Below, piece by piece: positions 11,355 through 23,522 of a stretch of DNA of 64,000 nt (position 1 is the first letter of the stretch; the number at the start of each line of letters is the position of its first letter). The DNA comes from Alphaproteobacteria bacterium (lineage in GTDB: Bacteria; Pseudomonadota; Alphaproteobacteria; Micropepsales; Micropepsaceae), in assembly GCA_016783965.1 (NCBI GenBank), contig JADHVO010000003.1, forward strand, positions 372,001 to 436,000, written 5' to 3'. The notes beneath the pieces were generated by a model. It was not told the DNA's origin and did no database searches. It saw nothing but the letters and a program-made list of their open reading frames with translations. Position numbers and translations under genes: made by a program.

Positions 11355-12040
11355 CGACGGTGCTGGTGACGGGTGCTAACCGCGGATTGGGTCTGGAGTT
11401 TGTGCGGCAGTATGCGGAGGACGGGGCCGACGTGATCGCCTGTTGCCGCGAGCCGGAGAAGGCGGCAGCGCTCAACGCGTTGGCGAAGAGCAAGAAGAGC
11501 GTGACGGTGATGGCGCTGGATGTGCGCGATCCGAAGTCGGTGAAGGCGCTGAAGGACAGGGTGGGCGATACACCGATCGACATCGTGATCAACAATGCGG
11601 GCATCAGCGGGCCCCGCGGGCGGACCGAGGGCGACTTTCCGTTCGAGGCGAACCTCCAGGTGTTCGCGGTGAACAGCCTGGCGCCGGTGATGGTGGCCTA
11701 TGCGTTGCGCGAGAATCTGAAGGCCGGCAAGGAGAAGAAGCTGGTGACGATTACCAGCCAGCTCGGCTCCATCGCCAACCACGGCGGCGGCGCGTCGGCC
11801 TACAACGCGTCGAAAGCGGCGGTGAACTCGTTCATGCACGGGCTGTCGAAGAGCTGGGCGAAGGACGGGATCCGAGTCGGCATCTTCCATCCCGGCTGGG
11901 TCTCGACCGACATGGGTGGCGCGAGCGCGCCGGTCACGCCGCCGCAAAGCGTGAGCGGATTGCGCGCACGCATCGCGGAGCTGAACGAGAAGAACAGCGG
12001 CCGCTTCGTCGACTACCAGGGCAAGGATTTGCCCTGGTAA
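11351..12040 (+). CDS. Short-chain dehydrogenase/reductase (C-factor-like)
   Basis: A 229-residue classical SDR. It has the NAD(P)-binding TGANRGLG (8-15), the NNAG motif, the catalytic Ser in TITSQLGS, and YNASK with the Tyr-Lys pair. Length and the ending (RFVDYQGKDLPW) resemble the C-factor/sniffer-like subgroup. The substrate is unknown. Its ATG overlaps the stop of the 5-oxoprolinase gene (ATGA), so it is co-translated. A strong hairpin follows the stop. Confidence 0.85.
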
Positions 12041-12043
12041 GGC

Positions 12044-12074
12044 CTGAAGCGGTTCACCAAGTGAGCCGCTTCAG
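12044..12074 (+). terminator. Hairpin terminator after the SDR gene
   Basis: A 14-bp stem (12044-12057 with 12061-12074, one G-U pair) closes a three-base loop and is followed by CTTATT. The T-run is weak but the position 3 bases after the stop is right for termination. Confidence 0.6.
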
Positions 12075-12130
12075 CTTATTGTCATCGCAATTGCGCACTG
12101 AAGACCGCTGCACACTTTCCTGGAATTGCT

Positions 12131-12265
12131 CTAGTCTAGCCGCCGCGGCGAAGGCGTTGGCGCAGATGTGTGCGCCTCGGCGCGATAGACCTGGGTGTCG
12201 AGGTCGTCGGGGCGGAGCTTCAGCGCCTGGTCGAGGTCGGGGCGAAACGGGTGCTTCAGTTGGCC
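12131..12265 (-). pseudogene. TPR-like remnant downstream of and in frame with the retropepsin gene
   Basis: Directly after the retropepsin stop codon (12268-12266) the same frame continues as GQLKHPFRPDLDQALKLRPD and DLDTQVYRAEAH, a recognisable tetratricopeptide unit, then degenerates and stops at 12131. I read this as the remains of a C-terminal TPR region cut off by a nonsense mutation, since retropepsin-like proteins with TPR tails exist in Alphaproteobacteria. A separate degraded TPR gene is the alternative. Confidence 0.55.
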
Positions 12266-13162
12266 TCAGTGTGCATCAGCTGCGGTGATGAATACCTTGT
12301 GGCGGTGGTAGCTCACATAGAGATGGAGCCGGCGCAGTAATGAGAGCCCGATCATTCCGTGAAAGTCCGGCCCGAGCCACGCGTCCTTCCTTTCAGCCAA
12401 AACAATCTGCGGATCGGCAATCGAAACCTGGCCGAGGCTGAGCGTCCTGAAGGGAAATCGGTAGGCGTTGCCATATGCGGCCGCGCCTAGCTTCGCGAGA
12501 CGCGGGTCGTTGGCATCGAAACCGAAAAGCTTTTCTGCGGTTTCGAGGTCGATCACGGTTTCCGTCATGCCGGTCGCCATCTCGAGCTTGACCTCCTTGC
12601 CGTCGATCGAGACGGGAAAACGGACGTAACCGAACGGATCGAGCGGAAAGCTCAGCTCGGCCGGAGCGTCCTGCGTCCAGTAGACCGGATTGCCGTCGCA
12701 GTAGTCGGGCTCGAACAGGTTGAGCCTCGCGTGCGCGAAATCAAACTCGATCTCATAGGCGCGCAGGACGTCGGGCGCGATCGTACCCTGGATGCCCTCC
12801 GGCAGCGTTCCTTCGGGCGCGACGAGGAATGCCGTCGCACCGACCTTGTGGCCGCCGAGATCGATGTCACGCAACACCGCGAAGTTCTCGATGCGCTTCC
12901 CGCCGTATATCGCAAACCCGAGCCTTGTCAGGCGCTGAACATGGATGCCGAGGCTGTCGAGCACGGCCTGGCTGAGGAGCGAGGGGCCACCAGTCGAGAC
13001 GGCAACCGTGTAGGTCTGGCCACCGAGGACGATTGGCACGGTGATGTCAGAGCCGACGGTCATGTCGAGCGAGCCGGCCGGTGTTGGGTGGCAACCGTCT
13101 TTCGCAGACGCCGGCACGACGCTGGCCAGTAGCATTACAAGACCCGCTATCGCGCGGCGCAT
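12266..13162 (-). CDS. Exported retropepsin-like protein lacking both catalytic Asp residues
   Basis: A 298-residue protein with a signal peptide (1-20, ending ASA) and two aspartyl-protease-like lobes. Where the family has the catalytic DTGA motif this protein has STGG (56-59) in the first lobe and ATGM (196-199) in the second, so proteolysis is unlikely. The flanking strands are well kept (VPIVLGGQTYTVAV, FHGMIGLSLLRRLHL). It may be a binding pseudo-enzyme or a decaying gene; the TPR remnant just past its stop favours decay. It lies 65 bases after metH on the same strand. Confidence 0.72.
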   Translation of the reverse strand: MRRAIAGLVMLLASVVPASAKDGCHPTPAGSLDMTVGSDITVPIVLGGQTYTVAVSTGGPSLLSQAVLDSLGIHVQRLTRLGFAIYGGKRIENFAVLRDIDLGGHKVGATAFLVAPEGTLPEGIQGTIAPDVLRAYEIEFDFAHARLNLFEPDYCDGNPVYWTQDAPAELSFPLDPFGYVRFPVSIDGKEVKLEMATGMTETVIDLETAEKLFGFDANDPRLAKLGAAAYGNAYRFPFRTLSLGQVSIADPQIVLAERKDAWLGPDFHGMIGLSLLRRLHLYVSYHRHKVFITAADAH

Positions 13163-13227
13163 GACGGCCCCTCCCCCCGGAACAGGCAAAGCTTAGCGTG
13201 TTTCGTACAGAAGTCGTGCCGCGATAC

Positions 13228-16931
<3,704 letters not shown>

Positions 16932-16935
<4 letters not shown>

Positions 16936-17816
16936 GACAGTTCTTTCGGTTCGAGGCCCATGATGCGGCAGGCCGCGTAACTCAGGTTCGCCTGATTCAG
17001 CGTGTAGAAATGGAACTGGTCGAAGCCGCGGGCGCGCAGTTGTTCGACCTGTTCCGCCAGGACGGCGGCGGCGACGATGCGGCGGGTCTCGCCGTCGTTC
17101 TCGAGGCCGCGATAGGCGCGCGACAGCCACTCAGGAACCGACGCCCCGGCCTTGCCGGCCATGCGCTCGATGCCCTTGAAGTTGGTGGTCGGCATGATGC
17201 CCGGAATGATCGGCGCGCTGATGCCGGCCTTCACCGCATCGTCCCGGAAGCGGGAGAGCACGTCGTTGTCGAAGCAGAACTGGCCGAGCGCACGCGTCGC
17301 GCCGGCCTCGACCTTGCGCTTCAGGAGCTCGATATCGTGGCCGTGGTTGGGCGATTCCGGATGCTTCTCCGGGTGGAAGGAGACCGAAATCTCGAACGGC
17401 GCAATGCGGCGGATGCCTTCGATCAGCTCGGGCGTGGAGCGGAAGCCTTCTGCGTGCGGCTGATAGGCGCCGACCATGTTCGGCATGTCGCCGCGCAGCG
17501 CCACGATGTGCTTGATGCCGTTGTCCCAGTAGCCGTGCACGATCTCCTCGATCTCGGACCTGGGATGCGCGACGCAGGTGAGATGGGCGGCGGGCTTCAG
17601 TGTCGTCTCGTCGACGATGCGTTTCACTGTGTGATGCGTGCGCTCGCGCGTCGAGCCGCCGGCGCCGTAGGTGACGGAGACGAAAGCCGGTTGCAGCGGC
17701 TCGAGGCGGCGGATCGCCTGCCACAGACTCTGCTCGGCTTCATCGGTGCGCGGCGGCGAGAATTCGAACGAGACCGTGAGCGGCCGCGTCTGCGAAACGA
17801 GATCCTTGAGGCTCAT
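16932..17816 (-). CDS. metF: 5,10-methylenetetrahydrofolate reductase
   Basis: A 294-residue FAD enzyme that makes 5-methyltetrahydrofolate, the methyl donor used by MetH. Family motifs are [13 protein letters not shown] (near 16-28), [25 protein letters not shown] and FHFYTLN near the C-terminus. It is the middle gene of sahR-metF-metH, overlapping both neighbours by 4 bases, so the three are translationally coupled and probably share the SahR operator upstream. Confidence 0.96.
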
Positions 17817-18778
17817 GCGGCTTTGGCCTTCTGGTTGCTGGCCGATTGGGCGAGCCAGAGCTTGACGGTGAGCTTGTCTTTCGCGCTGCCAGATATGGCT
17901 TCCGACGCAACGGGGGTGAGGCCGGCGGCGGCGAACCAGCCCTGCACTTCCCGATCGGAGAAGCCGAGGCGGCGGTGCGCGAAATCGGTGCGCAGGAATT
18001 CGAGATCGTGCGGCGCGAAGTCGGCGATCAAGAGGCGGCCGCCTTCGCGCATGACGCGCGCCGCCTCGATCACCGCGGCCTGCGGGTCATCGAGGAAGTG
18101 CAGCACCTGGTGGAACAGCACCGCGTCGAAGCCGCTGATGCCGTTGCCGTTCGGAAACGGCAGGCGATAGGTGTCGCCGAGGCGGACCTGCGCATGATTG
18201 ATATGCGCGCGGGCGAGGCGATCGCGCGCGATGGCGAGCATGTCGGGCGAAACGTCGACGCCGACGGCGCGCTTCACATGCGGCGCGAGGAGTTCGAGCA
18301 TGCTGCCGGTGCCGGTTCCGGCATCGAGCAGCGAATCCATCGGGTGCGCAGCGATTTGGCGGACTATCGCCGCTTCCACGTCCTTGTCAGGCGCGTGCAG
18401 GGCACGAATGCGTTCCCATTCGGCGGCGTTGGCCTTGAAGAAAGCGGCAGCCTGCGCGGCGCGGGCTTCGCGCACGGCGGCGAGGCGCTTCCTGTCGTTC
18501 TCCTGCTCGTCCGGCGCGGCGATGGCGTCGATGGCCTGGCCGAGATCGGCGCCGGGGCCGCGGTCGCAGGCGCGATAGAAGACCCAGCTGCCTTCCTTGA
18601 AGCGGTCGATCAGGCCGGCCTCCGTCAGGAGCTTCAGGTGGCGGGAGACGCGGGGCTGGGACTGGCCGACGATGTCGACCAGCTCGCTGACCGTGAGCTC
18701 GGCCTGCCGAAGCAGCAAAAGCAGGCGCAAGCGGGTGGGATCCCCCGCAGCGCGCAGCATGACGACCAGCTTATCCAT
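17813..18778 (-). CDS. sahR: SahR-type regulator: ArsR winged helix fused to a methyltransferase-like sensor
   Basis: A 321-residue protein. Residues 1-75 are an ArsR-type winged helix (recognition region QPRVSRHLKLLTEAGL) without the metal-binding cysteines of arsenic sensors. Residues from about 115 are a class I methyltransferase-like domain with motif I LLDAGTGTGS (150-159). This architecture next to metF/metH matches SahR, described in Proteobacteria as a repressor of SAM-cycle genes released by S-adenosylhomocysteine. The start at 18778 is chosen because the in-frame ATG at 18793 lies inside the operator; either is possible. Confidence 0.85.
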   Translation of the reverse strand: MDKLVVMLRAAGDPTRLRLLLLLRQAELTVSELVDIVGQSQPRVSRHLKLLTEAGLIDRFKEGSWVFYRACDRGPGADLGQAIDAIAAPDEQENDRKRLAAVREARAAQAAAFFKANAAEWERIRALHAPDKDVEAAIVRQIAAHPMDSLLDAGTGTGSMLELLAPHVKRAVGVDVSPDMLAIARDRLARAHINHAQVRLGDTYRLPFPNGNGISGFDAVLFHQVLHFLDDPQAAVIEAARVMREGGRLLIADFAPHDLEFLRTDFAHRRLGFSDREVQGWFAAAGLTPVASEAISGSAKDKLTVKLWLAQSASNQKAKAA

Positions 18779-18782
18779 AGGA

Positions 18783-18804
18783 CATATAAACATATCTTTA
18801 TATG
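18783..18804 (-). promoter_or_regulatory. Inverted-repeat operator of the sahR-metF-metH operon
   Basis: A perfect inverted repeat, CATATAAA and TTTATATG separated by six bases, lies 4 bases upstream of the sahR start. Its AT-rich sequence stands out in GC-rich DNA. On the minus strand TTGCAT followed 18 bases later by TTATAT could be the promoter, so bound repressor would cover the -10 region. Autoregulation is inferred. Confidence 0.7.
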
Positions 18805-18985
18805 TTGATGCAAGATCAATAACGTTGCGACAGGGTGCGTGGTCAGCGCTTTACACAGGGCGGCGTCATGGAGAGATTTGATGCGAGCAAGCCGGGAGCG
18901 CGGCGCCTATCTCCGAGAGTTGAGCGCCAGATGCCACGAACTTGCCATACGCCGACATACACTCTTGCCCATCATTAAGGATGAC

Positions 18986-19621
18986 ATGCCGATGATCGTG
19001 ACCTTCGCGCGCCGCACCGTTCTGGCGTTTGCCCTGGCGCTGACCGGCGCGGTCATGGCCGCTCAGCCGGCCGCCGCAGCCGACGGCGCCGAGACCTTCG
19101 TGCAGACGAATGTGAGCAAAGGCCTGGCGATCCTGAACGACAAGTCGACCGGCAACGACCAGCGCCGGGTGCTGTTCGAGCGCTTTGTCCTCGGCCTGAC
19201 CGACATGCGGCGCATCGCGAACTTCACACTCGGCCAGTACAAGCGCACGACGTCGCCGGCGGACCAGGAGCTGTTCGCGGCCGCCTTCCAGAGCTACGCG
19301 ACGGCCGTGTACCAGTCGTATTTCTCGAAATATTCGGGCCAGACGCTGAAGGTGACGGGCTCGCAGGAGCGCGCGCCGGGCGACACCATCGTGCAGACGC
19401 AGATGATCGACCCCAACGATCATTCCGGCAACCAGCCGCTGGAGGTGGACTTCCGCGTGCTGAACGACGGCGGGAGGTTCGTGGTGATCGACTTCTCGGT
19501 GGCGGGCATCTGGCTCGCGATCGAGGAGCGCGACCAGTTCAGCTCGTTCCTGGGCCAGAACAACGGCGACATCAAAACGCTGATCAAGCACCTGGGCGAT
19601 CTGGCAAAATCCTATCGATAG
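18986..19621 (+). CDS. MlaC/Ttg2D-like periplasmic lipid-binding protein
   Basis: A 211-residue exported protein with a signal peptide (1-33, ending PAAAA). The mature part has the MlaC signature: FERFVLGLTDMRRIANFTLG followed by YFSKYSGQTLKV, VQTQMID and VVIDFSVAGIWLAIEERDQF, ending near KHLGDLAKSYR. MlaC shuttles phospholipids between outer-membrane MlaA and the inner-membrane MlaFEDB complex. No mlaFED genes are nearby, so it acts from a separate locus or in a hopanoid/lipid variant. The start at 18986 has AAGGATG upstream. Confidence 0.85.
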   Translation: MPMIVTFARRTVLAFALALTGAVMAAQPAAAADGAETFVQTNVSKGLAILNDKSTGNDQRRVLFERFVLGLTDMRRIANFTLGQYKRTTSPADQELFAAAFQSYATAVYQSYFSKYSGQTLKVTGSQERAPGDTIVQTQMIDPNDHSGNQPLEVDFRVLNDGGRFVVIDFSVAGIWLAIEERDQFSSFLGQNNGDIKTLIKHLGDLAKSYR

Positions 19622-19631
19622 GCGTCGCCGC

Positions 19632-20351
19632 CTAGCTCAGGCGTCGGCGGACCAGGGCAAGCGGCCGCAGGCCATCCAGGCGGAGCAACTGCGCCATCCC
19701 TATGAGCTCGGCTACCGAGCGGGCGCCCATCTTCTTCATGACCTGATTGCGATGCGCCTTAACAGTAATGTCGGTGACATTCAGCACCGTAGCGATCTCC
19801 TTGTTGCGGTTGCCCTTTGCGACGAGCGCCATCATCTCCTTCTCGCGCGCCGTCAGGGTCGCGAAGCGCCGCCGAACTTCGGCCACGACCTCGCCGTCCT
19901 TGCGCTGCGCGCGGCCGCGCGCAATTGCCGATTGCACGACCTCGAGCAGTTCCTGTCCGTTGAAGGGTTTCGCAAGGAAGTCGTGCGCGCCGCCTTTCAT
20001 GGCGCGAACAACCGTGCGGATGTCGCCGTAACCGGTGAGAAAGACGACAGGAACGTGCAACCTGCCCTCGCGCACGAGTTGCTCGAGCAATTCCAGGCCA
20101 CTGCGGTCCGGCAAACGCACATCCAGCACGATGCAGTCGATTGCGTCCGCATTGGCGGCGGCCAGGAACTCGTTGCACGATCGGTGATGTGTGCAGTTTA
20201 TGCCGACGGTTTCGAGCAGGTCAGCGACAGCGCGCCGAGCGAGATGGTCGCCGTCCACGACCGCAACCAGAGCCGAACCGGCGGGCGGTGTGTCACGGTT
20301 ATCGCGATTCGGCAGACGAGCAGCGCGGCCGGTTCCCCTCGACACAATCAC
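19632..20351 (-). CDS. FixJ/NarL-type response regulator
   Basis: A 239-residue two-domain regulator. The receiver domain has the acidic pair D33/D35, phospho-acceptor D77 in IVLDVRLPD, T106 in FLTGYGD and K128 in LAKPF. The C-terminal LuxR-type helix-turn-helix (from about 165) has LTAREKEMMALVAKG and VKAHRNQVMKKM. The sequence is FixJ-like. No histidine kinase is adjacent, so its partner is unknown. The start is GTG at 20351 or 20345. Confidence 0.9.
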   Translation of the reverse strand: MIVSRGTGRAARLPNRDNRDTPPAGSALVAVVDGDHLARRAVADLLETVGINCTHHRSCNEFLAAANADAIDCIVLDVRLPDRSGLELLEQLVREGRLHVPVVFLTGYGDIRTVVRAMKGGAHDFLAKPFNGQELLEVVQSAIARGRAQRKDGEVVAEVRRRFATLTAREKEMMALVAKGNRNKEIATVLNVTDITVKAHRNQVMKKMGARSVAELIGMAQLLRLDGLRPLALVRRRLS

Positions 20352-20557
20352 TCCAGATACAGGGAATGACGCCCCTAGCAGCCGGCGCGTGCCGACCGAT
20401 TGACCCAGATCATTTAACTACAAGCTAGTCGCAGCAGGCCGGAATTATCCCTTTGGTGAAGGCATCTGATACCTTGTGCGGAGGTCGCCCGTACCCAATT
20501 CGTGCGCGCCGCAAAGCAGCGGATGAGATAGTTGCGAGGCTGTCGCATGGGGCCGGG

Positions 20558-20770
20558 ATGTCTCGTCTTTACTATTTCAATGTCGTCGAAGGATCGCGCG
20601 CCTTCGTGGACGATGAAGGCGAAAAATTCGCCACAGCCGATGAGGCAATTGCACGGGCGACTGCGCTCGCCCACGAACTGATGCGCGAGCTCGATACGGC
20701 GGCCCGGATCGTCGTAGAGGTCGTTGACGAAGACGGTACCCGTATCGCGGTGGTACCAGGCGTGCAGTAG
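20558..20770 (+). CDS. DUF6894-family small protein
   Basis: A 70-residue protein: MSRLYYFNVVEGSRAFVDDE, then a helix (TADEAIARATALAHELMREL) and C-terminal strands (IVVEVVDEDGTRIAVV). It shares the YYFN start, acidic DDEG turn and ending with the copies at 3821 and 5337, but is diverged from them. Function unknown. The ATG at 20558 fits the family N-terminus; a longer frame from 20453 adds unrelated residues. Confidence 0.72.
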   Translation: MSRLYYFNVVEGSRAFVDDEGEKFATADEAIARATALAHELMRELDTAARIVVEVVDEDGTRIAVVPGVQ

Positions 20771-20773
20771 CTG

Positions 20774-21298
20774 CTATTTGGGTCCGTCTTTCATCCGCCG
20801 GGGAATCTCCACAGCGAAGACCCAGGCGTTGCCGATGGAGAGGTAGAGACTCGCGATCTCGGCGGGGATGAGCGCGTACAGTGCGGACGGCCGGTTGAAG
20901 AAGAGTCCGATGCCGGTGGCGACGGGCAGCAGCGTGGCGAGCCACGCAAGGAAGCGTCGGACGGTGCGCGGGCCGGTCGAGCCGAGCACAGCGTTGGGGT
21001 CTTCGGGGAAGTTGTAGGCGAAGATCGAGGTGCCGGTGAGGACCGCGAGGCCGGTCAGGATGAACTCGCCGCCGACCACCCACGCGGGCTGACCCGGGAC
21101 GATGCCGAAGATGCCGATGACCAGCATCTGGAATTGCAGGAAGAGCGCAACGAAGGCGCGATTCATGTAGCCGGCACTGCTCAGCACATGGCTGAGCGAG
21201 ATGGTGAGGCCGACGAAGAGAAGACCGGCCAGCGTGGCGCTGACCTGCGCGATGGTGACGAAGTAGTTGTTCCAGGCCGCGATGGCCGCTTCGGTCAT
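20774..21298 (-). CDS. Membrane protein of unknown function
   Basis: A 174-residue protein with about five hydrophobic segments (near 16-38, 48-72, 76-95, 115-137, 142-163). The N-terminal NYFVTIAQVSATLAGLLFVGL recalls a group of small uncharacterised membrane proteins in Alphaproteobacteria. No catalytic motif is visible. It converges on the DUF6894 gene 3 bases away. A palindromic repeat pair separates it from the SDR upstream on the same strand. Confidence 0.65.
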   Translation of the reverse strand: MTEAAIAAWNNYFVTIAQVSATLAGLLFVGLTISLSHVLSSAGYMNRAFVALFLQFQMLVIGIFGIVPGQPAWVVGGEFILTGLAVLTGTSIFAYNFPEDPNAVLGSTGPRTVRRFLAWLATLLPVATGIGLFFNRPSALYALIPAEIASLYLSIGNAWVFAVEIPRRMKDGPK

Positions 21299-21324
21299 GC
21301 ACTCATGCTAACGCATCGCAAGCC

Positions 21325-21412
21325 ATCCTTCGAGGCTCGCTCCGCTCGCACCTCAGGATGACGATATCTTTCGTCACGCTGAGGTGCTCCGCGAAGCGGA
21401 GCCTCGAAGCGC
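21325..21412. repeat. Paired inverted palindromic repeat (CTTCGAGGCTC/CACCTCAGxATGAC family), copy 1
   Basis: Two units in opposite orientation: CCTTCGAGGCTCGC...CACCTCAGGATGACG, then the reverse complement of GCTTCGAGGCTCCG...CACCTCAGCGTGA. Related pairs occur at 44106, 44718 and 48873 in this window. Confidence 0.8.
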
Positions 21413-21419
21413 CTGCGCG

Positions 21420-22202
21420 TTAACGCGGCTGCATTCTGATGCCGCCGTCGAGGCGGATGCATTCGCCGTTGAGGTAGGGGTTCGACAGCATCTCGAGCGC
21501 CATCGACGCGTATTCCGGCGGGTTGCCGAGGCGCGGCGGGAACAGCACCTGGGCGCCGAGCTTCTGCTTTACCTCTTCCGGGGCGGCGCCGAGCAGCGGT
21601 GTGTTGAAGAGGCCCGGCATGATGGTGTTGCAGCGGATACCTTCCTGCGCGAGGTCGCGCGCCACGACCAGCGTCAGACCGTTGATGCCGGCCTTCGACG
21701 CGGTGTAGGCGGCCTGGCCGATCTGGCCGTCCTGCGCCGCGACCGAGGCGGTGTTGACCATCGCGCCGCGCTCGCCGGTGGGCAGCGGGTCGAGGCTCAG
21801 CATGCCCTGCGCGCTGATCGCGATGCAGCGGAAGGTGCCGACGAGGTTGATCTGGATGATGAAGTTGAACGCGTCGGTCGGGAAGCGGCGGGTCTCGCCG
21901 GTCTTGCGGTCGCGGCTCGCGGTCTTGATCGCGTTGCCGGTGCCGGCGCAGTTCACCAGGATGCGCTCCTGGCCGTTGGCGGCGCGCGCCTTCTCGAACG
22001 CGGCGACCACGCTTTCTTCGTTGGTGACGTTGGCTTCGCAGAAGGTGGCGCCGATCTCCGACGCGAGCGCCTCGCCCTTCGCCTTGTTGAGATCGAGCAG
22101 CGCGACCTTCACGCCCCTGGCGCGCAGCGCGCGGGCCGTGGCCTCGCCCAGGCCGCTCGCGCCGCCGGTAACGACGGCCGAAATCGAAGAATTCAGTTCC
22201 AT
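21420..22202 (-). CDS. SDR, 3-hydroxyacyl-CoA dehydrogenase type 2-like
   Basis: A 260-residue classical SDR with TGGASGLGEATARAL near the start, the NCAGTGNA motif, catalytic Ser in VNTASVAAQDGQIGQ and YTASK. The loop KTASRDRKTGETRRFP and the ending GECIRLDGGIRMQPR are typical of the HSD17B10-like group that oxidises 3-hydroxyacyl-CoA, as in branched-chain amino acid or fatty acid degradation. The start at 22202 has GGAAGGGC upstream. No other beta-oxidation gene adjoins it. Confidence 0.87.
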   Translation of the reverse strand: MELNSSISAVVTGGASGLGEATARALRARGVKVALLDLNKAKGEALASEIGATFCEANVTNEESVVAAFEKARAANGQERILVNCAGTGNAIKTASRDRKTGETRRFPTDAFNFIIQINLVGTFRCIAISAQGMLSLDPLPTGERGAMVNTASVAAQDGQIGQAAYTASKAGINGLTLVVARDLAQEGIRCNTIMPGLFNTPLLGAAPEEVKQKLGAQVLFPPRLGNPPEYASMALEMLSNPYLNGECIRLDGGIRMQPR

Positions 22203-22284
22203 AACAAAGCCCTTCCTGTTTCCGGGGCGCACTCTTAGACCGCCGCGCAGGGCGGCGCAAAGCGGACGTCGCGGAAACGCTGTT

Positions 22285-22692
22285 TCAGCCCTTTTCGGGC
22301 AGCAGGATCATCTGGGTCTGCGTGACGATGGCGACGAGCTTGCCGTCTTCGCGCGTGATGCGCGTGGTCCAGACCGAGGTGCGCTTGCCGGTGTGCACGG
22401 GCGTGCTTTCTCCCGTGACGGTGGTGCCTTCCTTCGCCGAGCCGATGAAGTTGGTCTTGCTCTCGATCGTGGTGGTGCCGGCCTCCCGCGGGATGGCGAG
22501 CACGGTGCCGATGGCGCCCAGCGCATCGGCGAAGGCCATGATCGCGCCGCCATGCATGATGTTTCCCGCGGTGCACAAATCGGGGCGGACGTGGAGTCTT
22601 GCCACCACCCGCGCGGGCTCGGCGGTGACTATTTCAACCCCCATGAGCGTGGGGAATGGCTGGTTGGCGAGGATTCGCTTGCCGATATCCAT
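22285..22692 (-). CDS. PaaI-type hotdog thioesterase
   Basis: A 135-residue single hotdog domain. The PaaI signature NIMHGGAIMAFADALG (45-60) carries the substrate-binding His-Gly-Gly, and the ending TQTQMILLPEKG is usual. These enzymes hydrolyse aryl- or acyl-CoA thioesters in the cytoplasm; the substrate is not predictable here. It lies 82 bases upstream of the SDR on the same strand and is divergent from the YkvA-like gene. Confidence 0.86.
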   Translation of the reverse strand: MDIGKRILANQPFPTLMGVEIVTAEPARVVARLHVRPDLCTAGNIMHGGAIMAFADALGAIGTVLAIPREAGTTTIESKTNFIGSAKEGTTVTGESTPVHTGKRTSVWTTRITREDGKLVAIVTQTQMILLPEKG

Positions 22693-22749
22693 GATGAACC
22701 TCTGGTTGCCCCTTTTTCCGCCACGTCAGGCGTACAATATACTGAAGCC

Positions 22750-23145
22750 ATGACCGAGTTGCCGAATCCCGCCGCCGACATCCACCTGCCCGCGATCGTG
22801 GCGCGGAACGAGCGGATCGTCGACCGCAGCTTCTGGACCAAGCTGCGCAAGGTGGCGGGCCAGATCCCCTTCGCCGAAGATGCAGCCGCAGCCTATTTCT
22901 GCGCGGTCGATCCCGTCACGCCCTCGAAGGTCAAGGCGACGCTGTTCGCGGCGCTGGCTTACTTCGTGTTGCCGTTCGACGTGATCCCGGATTTCATCGT
23001 GGGGATCGGCTTCACCGACGATGCCGCGGTAATTGCACTGGCGATCGGCATGGTGGCCAAGCACATCCGGCCGGAGCACCGGGCGCGGGCGCGCGCAGAG
23101 CTGCATATCCCCGAGCCGCCGCCCGCGACGAAACCCGCGCCATGA
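22750..23145 (+). CDS. YkvA family (DUF1232) membrane-associated protein
   Basis: A 131-residue protein with the DUF1232 core AALAYFVLPFDVIPDFIVGI followed by GFTDDAAVIALAI (about 75-108). The family is widespread and of unknown function; the core probably packs against or into the membrane. The ATG at 22750 is 57 bases from the divergent thioesterase start. The stop overlaps the next start by 4 bases, linking it to two YjbR genes. Confidence 0.82.
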   Translation: MTELPNPAADIHLPAIVARNERIVDRSFWTKLRKVAGQIPFAEDAAAAYFCAVDPVTPSKVKATLFAALAYFVLPFDVIPDFIVGIGFTDDAAVIALAIGMVAKHIRPEHRARARAELHIPEPPPATKPAP

Positions 23146-23522
23146 ACTACAGGGACGTCGAGAGGCACTGCATGGCGCATGAGGGCGCCGTGCGGGAGGA
23201 GCCGTGGAGTGACACGATCGTGTTCAAGGTCGGCGGCAAGATGTTCGCCGTGATCGTGCATGACGACGCGCACAGGCCGATCGGGCTGTGGTTCAAGGCG
23301 AGCGACTATTCTTACGAGATCCTGACGCAGATGAAGGGCATCGGGCCCTGCCCCTATTTCTGGCGCGCCAAGTGGGTGGAGATGATCGGCCTGAAGCCGC
23401 TGAAGCGCGACGAGCTGAAGGCCTATCTGACGCGGGCGCATGCCATCGTGGCGAGCCGGCTGTCGAAGAAGAAGCAGCTTGCCCTGCACATCACGCGCGA
23501 ACCGGCGGGATCGGCGGCATGA
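23142..23522 (+). CDS. MmcQ/YjbR family protein, copy 1
   Basis: A 126-residue protein of the MmcQ/YjbR (CyaY-like fold) family: EEPWSDTIVFKVGGKMFAVI near the N-terminus and a C-terminal helix with LKAYLTRAHAIVASRL. Members are thought to bind DNA or nucleic acid but lack an agreed function. It is in a three-gene run (YkvA-YjbR-YjbR) joined by 4-base overlaps, and the two YjbR genes look like an old tandem duplication. Confidence 0.82.
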   Translation: MNYRDVERHCMAHEGAVREEPWSDTIVFKVGGKMFAVIVHDDAHRPIGLWFKASDYSYEILTQMKGIGPCPYFWRAKWVEMIGLKPLKRDELKAYLTRAHAIVASRLSKKKQLALHITREPAGSAA

